14,448 bases of DNA, taken from assembly GCA_021848765.1 (NCBI GenBank), contig JAJZTU010000055.1, positions 1-14,448 on the forward strand, written 5' to 3'. The notes under the pieces were generated by a model. That model did no database searches, had not been told where the DNA came from, and was given only the letters and a program-made list of their open reading frames with translations. Below are positions 1 to 7,213 of this stretch, piece after piece. The position numbers were made by a program, and so were the translations under genes. The number at the start of each line of letters is the position of its first letter. Within the stretch, counting starts at the first letter, position 1. Source of the DNA: Bacillota bacterium (GTDB taxonomy: Bacteria > Bacillota > GCA-003054495 > Carboxydocellales > JAJZTU01).

Positions 1-692
1 GCTATATCCATTCCACAGTTATGGTCGATGCAATGCAATCCCTGAAAACCTATGTTAATAAGGTCAGGAATGACCTCACGATAATTTCCGTCCGAGTGAT
101 AAAAAACAGGGATGCCTTTACCGGCAATTTCCTCCACCTGCCGGGCCAGAGAAGGGAAAAAGTATTCCTTCAGGATCTTAGGATTGATCAGCAAACCCTT
201 CTGGTAGGCTATATCATCAGCTAAGATGATGCCATCAATGCCCTTGGCCACTAAATCTTCGAACATGGACATGTTCAGTTTTTCTGCTTTACCGATGAAC
301 TCGGTCAGCGAGAGGGGAGATTTTCCGGGTAGGGTTAAGAATTCTAAGCAACCCTGGGTCCGCATACCCACTTCAAAAGCCCCGTCCACAATGGCAAAAT
401 TAAAAATCCCGGTTTCTGTTGTCCATTTCTCAATATCCGGCCAAATACACTCCCCGGGGTTTGGCAAGCCTCCGGCCAATTGGGAATAAACCGGGGACAA
501 GGTGAAAATATCCAGGCCAAGGGCATTTACAAAAGTAAGCCTTTCAGCAAATCCTACATAATCACAGTTTAATTCCTGACGCACTACGGAATCGTTAATA
601 CAAAGCTCGCCTTTTGCTAATCTGTCCGTTTCCTGGCGCCGGATTGTCCGGCGAACCCTTTCCCGTGAACTGTAAGTACACTTTTTGTCCAT
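1..692 (-). CDS. Uro-D-family corrinoid methyltransferase 3, 3' end outside window
   Basis: This frame runs open from an ATG at 692 to the left edge, giving 230 complete codons with the C-terminus missing. The start has an AGGAGGG site about 10 nt upstream. The protein belongs to the uroporphyrinogen decarboxylase fold family (PF01208) as used by methyltransferases. Visible marks are the segment LADDIAYQKGLLINP followed by the EYFFPSL stretch, the YHSDGN motif near residue 206 and the GLHCIDHNCGMD segment near the edge. HSDG sits where MtaA carries its zinc-binding His-x-Cys, so a metal or substrate site there is inferred. It is shorter-spaced and clearly different from the two longer Uro-D paralogs at 4413-7171. 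It has its own promoter (752-780) after the terminator of the main operon, so it is probably regulated separately. Heme-pathway HemE is unlikely given the context. Acceptor and methyl donor are unknown. Confidence 0.85.
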   Translation of the reverse strand, partial: MDKKCTYSSRERVRRTIRRQETDRLAKGELCINDSVVRQELNCDYVGFAERLTFVNALGLDIFTLSPVYSQLAGGLPNPGECIWPDIEKWTTETGIFNFAIVDGAFEVGMRTQGCLEFLTLPGKSPLSLTEFIGKAEKLNMSMFEDLVAKGIDGIILADDIAYQKGLLINPKILKEYFFPSLARQVEEIAGKGIPVFYHSDGNYREVIPDLINIGFQGLHCIDHNCGMDI

Positions 693-716
693 TTAGCCTT
701 GGCCCTCCTATAATCT

Positions 717-730
717 TTTTTGTACAAAAA
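717..730. promoter_or_regulatory. 14-bp perfect palindrome in the leader of methyltransferase 3
   Basis: TTTTTGTACAAAAA is its own reverse complement. It lies between the predicted transcription start (about 745) and the ribosome binding site of the gene starting at 692. That is a good place for a repressor site, but an AT-rich palindrome of this size can also occur by chance. No second copy was seen in the window. Confidence 0.3.
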
Positions 731-751
731 CAGTTACTTCAAGTGTAATTT

Positions 752-780
752 ATTGTAATTTGTTGGATTCTGACCGTCAA
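752..780 (-). promoter_or_regulatory. Sigma-A type promoter of methyltransferase 3
   Basis: On the minus strand the -35 box TTGACG (780-775) and the -10 box TACAAT (757-752) are separated by exactly 17 bp. Both are close to the TTGACA/TATAAT consensus. The promoter sits just past the terminator at 802-828 and about 60 bp before the start codon at 692, so methyltransferase 3 is probably a transcription unit of its own. Confidence 0.65.
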
Positions 781-801
781 GGCAATTTTCCATGTTGGTG
801 G

Positions 802-828
802 AAAAAAGACTCAGGAACATCCTGAGTC
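802..828 (-). terminator. Rho-independent terminator of the methyltransferase operon
   Basis: GACTCAGGA (808-816) and TCCTGAGTC (820-828) form a 9-bp perfect stem with a 3-nt loop. On the minus strand the stem is followed at once by six T residues. It lies about 75 bp beyond the stop of the RACE gene, which closes the long minus-strand operon. Confidence 0.85.
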
Positions 829-846
829 TCTAACGTTAAGTATAAG

Positions 847-883
847 AGAGGTTCGAGATTCGAACTTCTAACTTCGAACCTCT
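847..883. repeat. Inverted repeat beside the heptad array
   Basis: AGAGGTTCGA (847-856) is the reverse complement of TCGAACCTCT (874-883), a 10-bp stem with a 17-nt loop. The right arm is built from variant heptad units. The stem lies between the RACE stop codon and the terminator, so on the transcript it would be a second 3' hairpin. There is no T-run after it, so it is not itself a classical terminator. Confidence 0.5.
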
Positions 884-917
884 AACTTCTAACTTCTAAC
901 TTCTAACTTCTAACTTC
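865..917. repeat. Heptanucleotide tandem repeat (CTTCTAA / TTAGAAG)
   Basis: Seven consecutive 7-bp units run from 865 to 913, followed by a partial CTTC. Four units at the right end (886-913) are identical, and 865-871 is too. Units 872-878 (CTTCGAA) and 879-885 (CCTCTAA) are variants, and ATTCGAA (858-864) looks like a further decayed copy. The array overlaps the last codons and stop of the RACE gene. Because 7 is not a multiple of 3, the array offers a TAG stop in every minus-strand frame. Confidence 0.9.
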
Positions 918-2744
918 AAAAAAGATGGCCCTGGCGAACTCTCGGTTAAAATCCTGGTTTAGTGACAGTTCAACATGTTCCGCTTTTTGGGCTAACTCTG
1001 TTGCAAGCTCCAGTTGTTTCCGGGACAACAGGGCCCTTACCGCCCCCGCCCCTGCAGCGTTCCCGACAGCTTTAATCCGGCCCAAATCAATATCAGGAAG
1101 CATGCCTATACCTTTGAGGCTTTCCGGGCGAAGGTTACTGCCAAAAGCTCCGGCCAGGAGGATTTCGTCTATGCCGGAATAGGTCAACCCCATTTCGTCA
1201 AGCAGCACATCAATTCCGGCCCTGATAGCCCCTTTAGCGAGCTGAAGTTCATTGATATCCTTTTGAGTTATTGCTACTTCCTGCACGCCTTCGGCTAATA
1301 CAAACCTATACCCTTTATCAGTTTGCCTGATTCTGCTTTGCACAGCTTCGGGCAGATCAGGGGGACAGTCGGCAGGGGCTTTAATCCTGCCGTTTCCCTT
1401 TAATACACCCAACCGTATCAATTCCGATACAGCATCAAGTAAACCGGAACCGCAAATTCCTACCGGTTCAGCGCCACCGATAACTTCCAGCCTTACATCA
1501 TCATCTATTGCCACTTTGGAAATTGCTCCGGGTTCCGCCCGCATCCCCTGGCTGATACATGCCCCTTCAAAGGCCGGTCCCGCCGCCGTCGAGCAGGTAA
1601 GCATCCTGTTGCCGGAACCGAGCACAATTTCACCATTGGTGCCGATATCCACCGCCAGGACCGTGCCTGAACCTTGGTATATACCGGTGGACAGCATAAC
1701 CCCGACGGTATCGGAACCTACATAGCCGGCCACGTTGGGCAAGAGAAAAAACCTGGTATATGGGGGCAGGTTATTGAGACCCAAGAAGTCCGTATTTCCC
1801 TTGAGCCCCCGGGAAAATGCGGGAATAAACGGAGCAGAAGCTACCCCGACAGGGGATACCCCCAGCAGCAGATGGCTCATTACTGTGTTACCGATCAAAG
1901 TCAGGACATAAATGCAGTTTCGCGAAACACCCCTCTTGTCCAGGAGCTCCTGTACTACTGCGTCAATGGTCTGAACAACAGCCTGTTTCGTGTCCCTAAG
2001 ACCTCCCGGGTTCTCAACTGTATAGGTTATCCGGGAAATAACGTCGGCTCCGTAGGTCCGCTGCCGGTTGGTAGCGGAAGCAGATAAAATTACTTTACCC
2101 TTCCGCAGGTCAACCAGGTACCCGGCAACAGTGGTAGTTCCGATGTCAACCGCAATCCCGTAGAGTTCCGGCGTGGTATTGCCTTTTTCCAGGGTTATCA
2201 GCTCATTATCGACTACAACCGAAGTTATTTGATACCCGGCTTCTCTCACCAAATCAGGGACTTTGGCGACAATGTTTATATCCGGCGTTATCCCTGGGGG
2301 CAGTTGCCCCAAAATCCTGTCCAGGTCGGCCACTTGATCACTAATGGACGGTTTGGCAAGTTGGTGGTAAGTTTTCGTGACGGGAGGGTCAACGTCCGTT
2401 GTCAGCTCAGCGAAGGCCCCTTTAGTCGGGGTAAACCCGCCCGGTTTCTCCGTGACCTGTCCCGTATCAACAGTAACATCACTTAAGGCCTGCCTTTGAC
2501 AAAGCAGCAGCCACCCCTGATTTTCGTCAGCCGGCGCAACAAACTCCTTTTCTGTCAGGCTTGCTTCGCTGAGTACACCTTCCACAAACTTGGCGCGGCA
2601 TTTTCCGCAGCTCCCTTTGCCGCCGCAAACTGCGTTGACCTGAACCCCGGCCAGGTTGGCAGCCTTCATCAGGTTTGTGCCCGGAGATACCCTTATGCTT
2701 GAGCCTGAAGGCAAAAAGGTTACTGTTATAAGTTGCTCGGACAT
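903..2744 (-). CDS. RACE-type corrinoid protein reductive activator (2Fe-2S ferredoxin plus ASKHA ATPase domain)
   Basis: This 613-residue protein should reduce inactive cob(II)alamin on the corrinoid protein back to cob(I)alamin, using a low-potential electron and ATP. The N-terminal 90 residues are a plant-type [2Fe-2S] ferredoxin domain with ligands C40, C46, C49 and C82 in the CGGKGSCGKC arrangement. The rest matches the ASKHA-fold domain of RACE proteins (DUF4445 family). Glycine-rich nucleotide motifs VDIGTTT (near residue 200) and VDIGTNGE (near residue 365) are visible, and GAFGSNLRPE lies near the C-terminus. Length is normal for the family. The ATG at 2744 has AGGTAGG upstream. The last residues (EVRS) and the TAG stop come from the heptad repeat, so the C-terminal tail is probably not functional. 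It is the last gene of the operon, 69 bp after the pterin methyltransferase, as in acetogen O-demethylase clusters. Confidence 0.93.
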   Translation of the reverse strand: MSEQLITVTFLPSGSSIRVSPGTNLMKAANLAGVQVNAVCGGKGSCGKCRAKFVEGVLSEASLTEKEFVAPADENQGWLLLCQRQALSDVTVDTGQVTEKPGGFTPTKGAFAELTTDVDPPVTKTYHQLAKPSISDQVADLDRILGQLPPGITPDINIVAKVPDLVREAGYQITSVVVDNELITLEKGNTTPELYGIAVDIGTTTVAGYLVDLRKGKVILSASATNRQRTYGADVISRITYTVENPGGLRDTKQAVVQTIDAVVQELLDKRGVSRNCIYVLTLIGNTVMSHLLLGVSPVGVASAPFIPAFSRGLKGNTDFLGLNNLPPYTRFFLLPNVAGYVGSDTVGVMLSTGIYQGSGTVLAVDIGTNGEIVLGSGNRMLTCSTAAGPAFEGACISQGMRAEPGAISKVAIDDDVRLEVIGGAEPVGICGSGLLDAVSELIRLGVLKGNGRIKAPADCPPDLPEAVQSRIRQTDKGYRFVLAEGVQEVAITQKDINELQLAKGAIRAGIDVLLDEMGLTYSGIDEILLAGAFGSNLRPESLKGIGMLPDIDLGRIKAVGNAAGAGAVRALLSRKQLELATELAQKAEHVELSLNQDFNREFARAIFFEVRS

Positions 2745-2772
2745 TATCCATTACCTACCTTCACCTGATCAA

Positions 2773-2814
2773 TACCTTGCCTATATTACCTTGCCTATAT
2801 TACCTTGCCCATAT
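2773..2814. repeat. Three tandem copies of a 14-bp unit
   Basis: The unit TACCTTGCCTATAT occurs at 2773-2786 and 2787-2800, and with one change (TACCTTGCCCATAT) at 2801-2814. The array fills the short gap between the pterin methyltransferase stop (2814-2816) and the RACE start region. On the mRNA strand each unit reads ATATAGGCAAGGTA, so the AGGTA part recurs near the RACE ribosome binding site. No stem or binding site is obvious. Confidence 0.9.
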
Positions 2815-3662
2815 TAAAACATATCCTGGTTTTCCCGGTAATACTTTAGATAACGCCTGGAAAACCGGTCATGTCCCAAAAGCAAATCTGTCGCCATAAT
2901 GCCTTTGCGCACCTTGGCCACATCCACAACCGGACAGGTCACACCGGCAGCTATGACCAGGCCAAGGAAAACAGTGTTGATTGGTTCTCTGCCGGGAAGA
3001 CTGAAGGAGATGTTACTGGCCCCCACGGTTTGGTTCACTCCGTATTTTTCCTTAACCATTCTGGCAGTTTCCAGAGTGGCGATTGCAGCGTTACTGTTAA
3101 CCCCGACAGACAGGGCCAGGCAGTCCACTACAATATCCTCCAGGGGGATACCCAGCTTACCGCAGCGGTTAATTATTTTATCAATAATCTCCAACCGGGT
3201 AGCAGCATCCTCGGGAATTCCCCTTTCATCAGCCGGGAGGGCGATAACTGCTGCGCCGTGTGCTTTGACCAGGGGCAGAACCTCTTCCAGCGAATGTTCT
3301 GTCCCTTTTACCGAGTTTACCAGCGCCTTGCCTTTATAGACTTTAAGCGCTGCCTCCAGGGCCTTGGAGTCGCCGCTGTCAAGACACAGGGGAACATCCA
3401 CTGCCTCCATAACTACTTTTACCACTTCAGGCAAGACCTTTACTTCGTCTACCCCGCCTGTACCGACATTAACATCAAGAATATCGGCGCCGGCGGCCAC
3501 CTGTTGTTTTGCCTCCAGGCGCACCAGTTCAAAATCGCCCTGTCTGAGGGCTTCAGCCAGTTTCTTTTTCCCGGTGGGGTTAATGCGTTCGCCGATCAGG
3601 ATTGTTTGTTTATTGCTGCTGATAACTACTTCCTTGGTCGTGCTGGATACTTTAGTCTCCAT
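2814..3662 (-). CDS. MtrH/AcsE-like methyltetrahydrofolate:corrinoid methyltransferase (methyltransferase II)
   Basis: This 282-residue pterin-binding TIM-barrel protein should exchange a methyl group between the corrinoid protein and tetrahydrofolate. The N-terminal ILIGERINPTG motif is typical of the family. D95 (LCLDSGD), N116 (LVNSV), D180 (VVDCL) and N217 (GASNISF) line up in order and spacing with the pterin-binding Asp/Asn residues I recall for Moorella AcsE. The first 20 residues are an extra, polar N-terminal extension compared with that protein. An AAGGAG site lies about 10 nt before the ATG at 3662. It is 41 bp downstream of corrinoid protein 1, in the same operon. MtvA of the Moorella vanillate system is the closest functional model. 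A direct role in the acetyl-CoA pathway (AcsE itself) is less likely because none of the CODH/ACS genes is here. Confidence 0.92.
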   Translation of the reverse strand: METKVSSTTKEVVISSNKQTILIGERINPTGKKKLAEALRQGDFELVRLEAKQQVAAGADILDVNVGTGGVDEVKVLPEVVKVVMEAVDVPLCLDSGDSKALEAALKVYKGKALVNSVKGTEHSLEEVLPLVKAHGAAVIALPADERGIPEDAATRLEIIDKIINRCGKLGIPLEDIVVDCLALSVGVNSNAAIATLETARMVKEKYGVNQTVGASNISFSLPGREPINTVFLGLVIAAGVTCPVVDVAKVRKGIMATDLLLGHDRFSRRYLKYYRENQDMF

Positions 3663-3703
3663 AGTTGATCTGCTCCTTCTGCAATGAGGTATTATTAGTA
3701 AGC

Positions 3704-4342
3704 CTACTGGTAAATTTCCTTACAAATACTCACAGCGGCAGCAGCATCTTTGGCATAGTAGTCTGCCCCGGCGAATTTGCGGACCTCTTCATTACAGGGC
3801 GCTCCGCCGATGGCTACCTTTACAGTATCCCTGAGGCCGGCTGCGTCCAGTTCGTCCACGACTTTTTTCAGTTCGGGGAAGGTGAAATTAAGCAGGCAGC
3901 TTAAGCCAACTAATTTGGCACCTGTTTCCTTAGCCGCGGCAACGAATTTGTCCGCCGGTACATCCACACCCAAATCCACAACTTCGTAACCGGTTCCCCT
4001 TAGCATTGATACTACAATATCTTTGCCGATATCATGAATATCTTCCTTGACAGTCCCGATAACCACTGTACCCTTAGACGGCTCGTTTTCCTGCTGTACA
4101 TCTCCCAGCATTGGTTCAAGCTTAGCCATGATGCTTTTAAATATTTCACCGGACATGATCAGCTCACTGAGAAAATACTCGTTTTGTTCAAACAGCTTCC
4201 CTATTTCAGTCATGCCCTCATTGCACTCTTTTATGATTCCGACAGGATCCTCACCGGCAGCTATCTTTTTCTGAACCAGCCCGTAAACTTTTTCCTCATC
4301 CAAATTAATAAACGCTTGGGTTAATTCAGTGAAATTGCTCAT
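3704..4342 (-). CDS. Corrinoid protein 1 (MtvC/MttC-like B12-binding methyl carrier)
   Basis: This 212-residue methyl carrier has an N-terminal helical cap domain (about 1-88) and a Rossmann-like cobalamin-binding domain (about 90-212). The B12 lower-ligand motif is D101-x-H103-xx-G106, in VKEDIHDIGK. The supporting motifs S148-x-L150 (LSCLL) and G179-G180 (IGGAP) are present. The ATG at 4342 was chosen because GGAGGG lies 7 nt upstream. A GTG at 4357 in the same frame would place the start inside that ribosome binding site. It sits between methyltransferase I (Uro-D type) and methyltransferase II (pterin type), as expected of the protein that shuttles the methyl group between them. It resembles corrinoid protein 2 (9854-10486) over its whole length but is clearly diverged. 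Confidence in function is high; the substrate is unknown. Confidence 0.94.
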   Translation of the reverse strand: MSNFTELTQAFINLDEEKVYGLVQKKIAAGEDPVGIIKECNEGMTEIGKLFEQNEYFLSELIMSGEIFKSIMAKLEPMLGDVQQENEPSKGTVVIGTVKEDIHDIGKDIVVSMLRGTGYEVVDLGVDVPADKFVAAAKETGAKLVGLSCLLNFTFPELKKVVDELDAAGLRDTVKVAIGGAPCNEEVRKFAGADYYAKDAAAAVSICKEIYQ

Positions 4343-4412
4343 AGTTCTTCCCTCCACAGTAAAATTATTATTGTTAGGTTTTTAATAGGTCTGTTATTTT
4401 GTTTTGGACAAT

Positions 4413-5786
4413 CTACCAGAGCCATGAGAAAATCCAGTTGAAGGCCATGTGTTCGAACATTTCCCAGTGTTGTTTGATGATTTCCTCGTCCCCCATTACC
4501 CCGCCGAGTTCTTTCCGCTTGACCTCCCACGGAGTTACAATCCTCCGCTTGGGGGGCTGCCAGCCGGCGGGCTGGTTGGGATTAATCTGTAATTCGAATT
4601 TAGTGGTATCACTGTAGCGGCCATATTCAAGAGTAGCATTGATCATAGCCCGGAAATTCTCCGGTTTGCTATCGTAAGGAATCCCGCATCCTCCGTTGAT
4701 GATGAATCCGCCGTCTTTACCGACGGTTTCACAGAGCAGCTTAACCCTCTCCCGGACCTCATCGGGAGTTCCAAGAATCAGAGTGGAATCCGGAACCCCT
4801 CCGGCAATACACTGGTATCCGCCCAGTTCCTCTTTAGCCTTGAAGATATTCCCCTGGATATCGATATCACAAAGCACTTTGCCCTTCGGCAGCTCGCGGA
4901 AATGATGCCAGTTGGGACCCCAGTTCCCTTCCAGATAGGCGCGGATGGTATAACCGGCGTCAATCAGCATGGTCATAACCTTTTTTAGTGAAGGCCAGTA
5001 AAACTCGTCAAATTGTTTGGGAGCGAGGAACGGGTAAGCTCCCCGGTGCAGGGGCACAAAAATCGGGTAGCGCCTGAGGGGGTCGGCAATGGCCAGTGCG
5101 GCATTGACAATGTCCGGGATCAGGGCTTCACAGGCTTCCAGGACCTTATCCGGCTGCCTGCGCACATCCAGCATTATTCCCCGCAGCCCCCGCAGCCCGT
5201 CTGCCAGGTAATCAAAGGGGGCCAGAAATACCCCACCCATGGACTGGGGCATCCCCAATTCAGTTTGCATATATTGTGACCGCGCTTTCATCAGGCCCCC
5301 CAGCATGGCCGAGGCCGTGCTTCCTTTAATTAGGGCCATAAATGAACGGATGGACCCGGGTTCCTGGAAATCACTGAAGGCTCGGGGCAGGTAACGTTCA
5401 AATAAAAATTCAACGGGGTTGTTAATCAGCAGGTGGTATTCATCTGCCTTCATTCTCTCCCCTTCCACAAACTGAAACTGGGTGCGGGGAGGCAGGTCCC
5501 TGCCCGGGAGCTTGTACAGGTTGAATCCCACGGCATCATGGGCGGGACCCCAGAATCTACCGGACCTGAAAGCATCAACCTCCGGAAAATCATGGACAAA
5601 CCTGGCGTCGGCTTCACTCCAGGCATTGCTGTTGTAGATAAATTCCTGGTTGGTATGACCGGCATAGACTTCGGCAAAATAGTTCGATCCAGCAGAAATC
5701 GGAATCCGGTCAGGGACCGCCAATGCAATGGCAGCCTGATAGCGTTTAAGCCTTTCTTCGTAGAGTTTCCTGGTTTCTTCCGGCAT
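4413..5786 (-). CDS. Uro-D-family substrate:corrinoid methyltransferase 1 (methyltransferase I)
   Basis: This 457-residue protein of the uroporphyrinogen decarboxylase superfamily (PF01208) probably takes the methyl group from the growth substrate to corrinoid protein 1, as MtvB does for vanillate. The INGGCGIP segment with C367, followed by the KPENFRAM segment, matches the position of the third zinc ligand of MtaA-type enzymes. The usual His-x-Cys is replaced by the YLEGNWGPNWHH region (E286, H294, H295), so the metal site would differ; this is inference. A family-specific tail of about 40 residues (VTPWEVK, GGVMGDEE, ending WLW) is shared with the upstream paralog. The ATG at 5786 has AGAGGTGA 5-6 nt upstream. 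An ATG at 5825 would overlap the previous gene and lacks support. The gene follows that paralog by 26 bp and stops with TAG. A true heme-pathway role is excluded by length and context. Confidence 0.88.
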   Translation of the reverse strand: MPEETRKLYEERLKRYQAAIALAVPDRIPISAGSNYFAEVYAGHTNQEFIYNSNAWSEADARFVHDFPEVDAFRSGRFWGPAHDAVGFNLYKLPGRDLPPRTQFQFVEGERMKADEYHLLINNPVEFLFERYLPRAFSDFQEPGSIRSFMALIKGSTASAMLGGLMKARSQYMQTELGMPQSMGGVFLAPFDYLADGLRGLRGIMLDVRRQPDKVLEACEALIPDIVNAALAIADPLRRYPIFVPLHRGAYPFLAPKQFDEFYWPSLKKVMTMLIDAGYTIRAYLEGNWGPNWHHFRELPKGKVLCDIDIQGNIFKAKEELGGYQCIAGGVPDSTLILGTPDEVRERVKLLCETVGKDGGFIINGGCGIPYDSKPENFRAMINATLEYGRYSDTTKFELQINPNQPAGWQPPKRRIVTPWEVKRKELGGVMGDEEIIKQHWEMFEHMAFNWIFSWLW

Positions 5787-5812
5787 GCAGTTCACCTCTT
5801 TCATCACCCTTT

Positions 5813-7171
5813 TTACATTACCCACTGCCAGAGCCAGTTGTAACCCATGCCCTCCAGCATTTCCCAGGGGCGGCGAATCAGGTCTTCGTCACCCATGACG
5901 CCGCCTAATTCCTGCAGTTTTCCTTCCCAGGGGGTTACCATCCTCTGCCGGACTCTTTTCACGCCAGGTTCGGCAGTCTTAGGAACATGTTTAATGCTCT
6001 TGTCATAAGTCCCATATTCAATTATCGCATCAATCATAGCCCGGTAGTTCTCAGGTTTGGTATCATAGGGAATGTTGCAGCCGCCGTTAATTATAAACCC
6101 GCCGTCTTTGGCCACTGTTTCGCACAGCAACTTTACCCTCTCCCGGATTTCCCCGGGACTTCCCAGAATCAGCATTGAGTTCGGGATCCCGCCGGTCAGG
6201 CACTGGTGATGGCCAATCTCAGCCTTAGCTTTAAAAATATCTCCCTGGTTGTCTATATCGCAAAGGACTTTTCCTTTAGGCAGTTCCAGGAAATGATGCC
6301 AGTGAGGGCCCCAGTCTCCTTCCAGATAGGCTCGGACTGTATAACCGGCATCGATTAAGATTTCCAGTACTTTTTTGAAGGAAGGCCAGTAGAATTTGTC
6401 AAACTGTTTGGGTGACAGGAAACAAGCCTTATGTGTAGGTACAAAAATCGGGTATCTTTTGAGCGGATCAGCGGTAGACAAGGCAAAATTGGCGATTTCG
6501 TTCACCACAACATCACATGCCGCCAGGACCTTGTCCGGCTGGCGGTAAATATCCAGCAGGATTCCCCGCAGTCCCCGCATGGCATCGGAAATTACATCAA
6601 AGGGGGCCAGGAATGCACCTGTCATCGGCTGGGGCATGCCTAACTTGTTTTGCAGATATATGGATCTGTTGCGCATTATATCGGACATCATCATCTGGGC
6701 CATCCCGCCCTTGAGGAAAGCCATGTTGGCCCGGGCCGAACCCTTTTCCGCAGTTGCGCCCAAGACCCTGGGGATATAACGTTCCAACATAAACTCAACG
6801 GGGTCATTAATGAGCACATCATATTCGTCGGCCTTCATGTATTCTTCTTCATGGAACTGAAACTGGCCTTTGGCCGGTAAATCACGGCCAGGCAGTTTAT
6901 AGGTTTTACATCCTACCGCATCATAAAGGGGCGCCCAGATCCGGTTATTACGCAAAACATCCACTTCCGGAAAATCCCGGATGAAAGCCTCTTCTGCCTG
7001 TAACCATTTCTGGCTGTCGTAAATGGTTTCCTGGTTGGTGTTGCCGGAATATACTTCAGCGAAATAGTTGCTTCCGGTCGCAATCGGAATCCGGTCCGTG
7101 GGTTCCAGCGCTATCGCCGCCTAGTATCTGCCTAACCGTTCTTCATAAAGCCTTTGCATTTCTTCAGACAT
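5813..7171 (-). CDS. Uro-D-family substrate:corrinoid methyltransferase 2, with in-frame amber codon at position 17
   Basis: This is a tandem paralog of the gene at 4413-5786, similar from end to end. By hand, one 60-residue stretch around the LEGDWGPHWHH motif is about three quarters identical. Starting at the ATG at 7171, which has CAGGAGGG 7-8 nt upstream, the frame reads MSEEMQRLYEERLGRY, then TAG (7123-7121), then AAIALEPTDRIPIATGSNYF. It continues open for 435 codons to TAA. The paralog has Gln17 (CAG) at the same point in the phrase RYQAAIAL, so a single C-to-T change explains the stop. No other ATG follows until 6964, which would remove 69 conserved residues. The remainder keeps the GGCNIP cysteine and the shared C-terminal tail (VTPWEGK, GGVMGDED). 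The gene is thus a very fresh pseudogene, a sequencing error, or is read through. Pyrrolysine is possible in principle but poorly supported, because five nearby genes end in TAG. Confidence 0.85.
7121..7123 (-). other. In-frame amber (TAG) codon inside methyltransferase 2
   Basis: CTA on the plus strand reads TAG at codon 17 of the gene starting at 7171. The flanking codons on both sides encode residues conserved with the tandem paralog (LYEERL before; AAIAL, DRIPI and GSNYFAEVY after), so the frame itself is not in doubt. The aligned codon in the paralog is CAG (Gln). Confidence 0.95.
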
Positions 7172-7213
7172 AATTTCCCTCCTGTGATCGAAATTTCGTC
7201 AATGCCACAAACC

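Noticed and set aside
865..917. CRISPR-like repeat array
   Set aside because: The units are 7 bp with no spacers and no cas genes nearby; it is a simple tandem repeat.
2871..3668. 265-codon plus-strand open frame opposite the pterin methyltransferase gene
   Set aside because: It is the antisense shadow of a clear family member on the minus strand; it has no recognisable protein features and no ribosome binding site was apparent.
7121..7123. Firm call of pyrrolysine at the amber codon
   Set aside because: Known Pyl methyltransferases belong to other families; TAG is the normal stop for at least five genes here, and the aligned residue in the paralog is a non-catalytic Gln. Kept only as one of several hypotheses.
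4413..7171. Annotation of the Uro-D-fold genes as heme-pathway uroporphyrinogen decarboxylase
   Set aside because: They are about 100 residues longer than HemE, are duplicated, carry a methyltransferase-type GGC motif and lie with corrinoid, pterin and reactivase genes.
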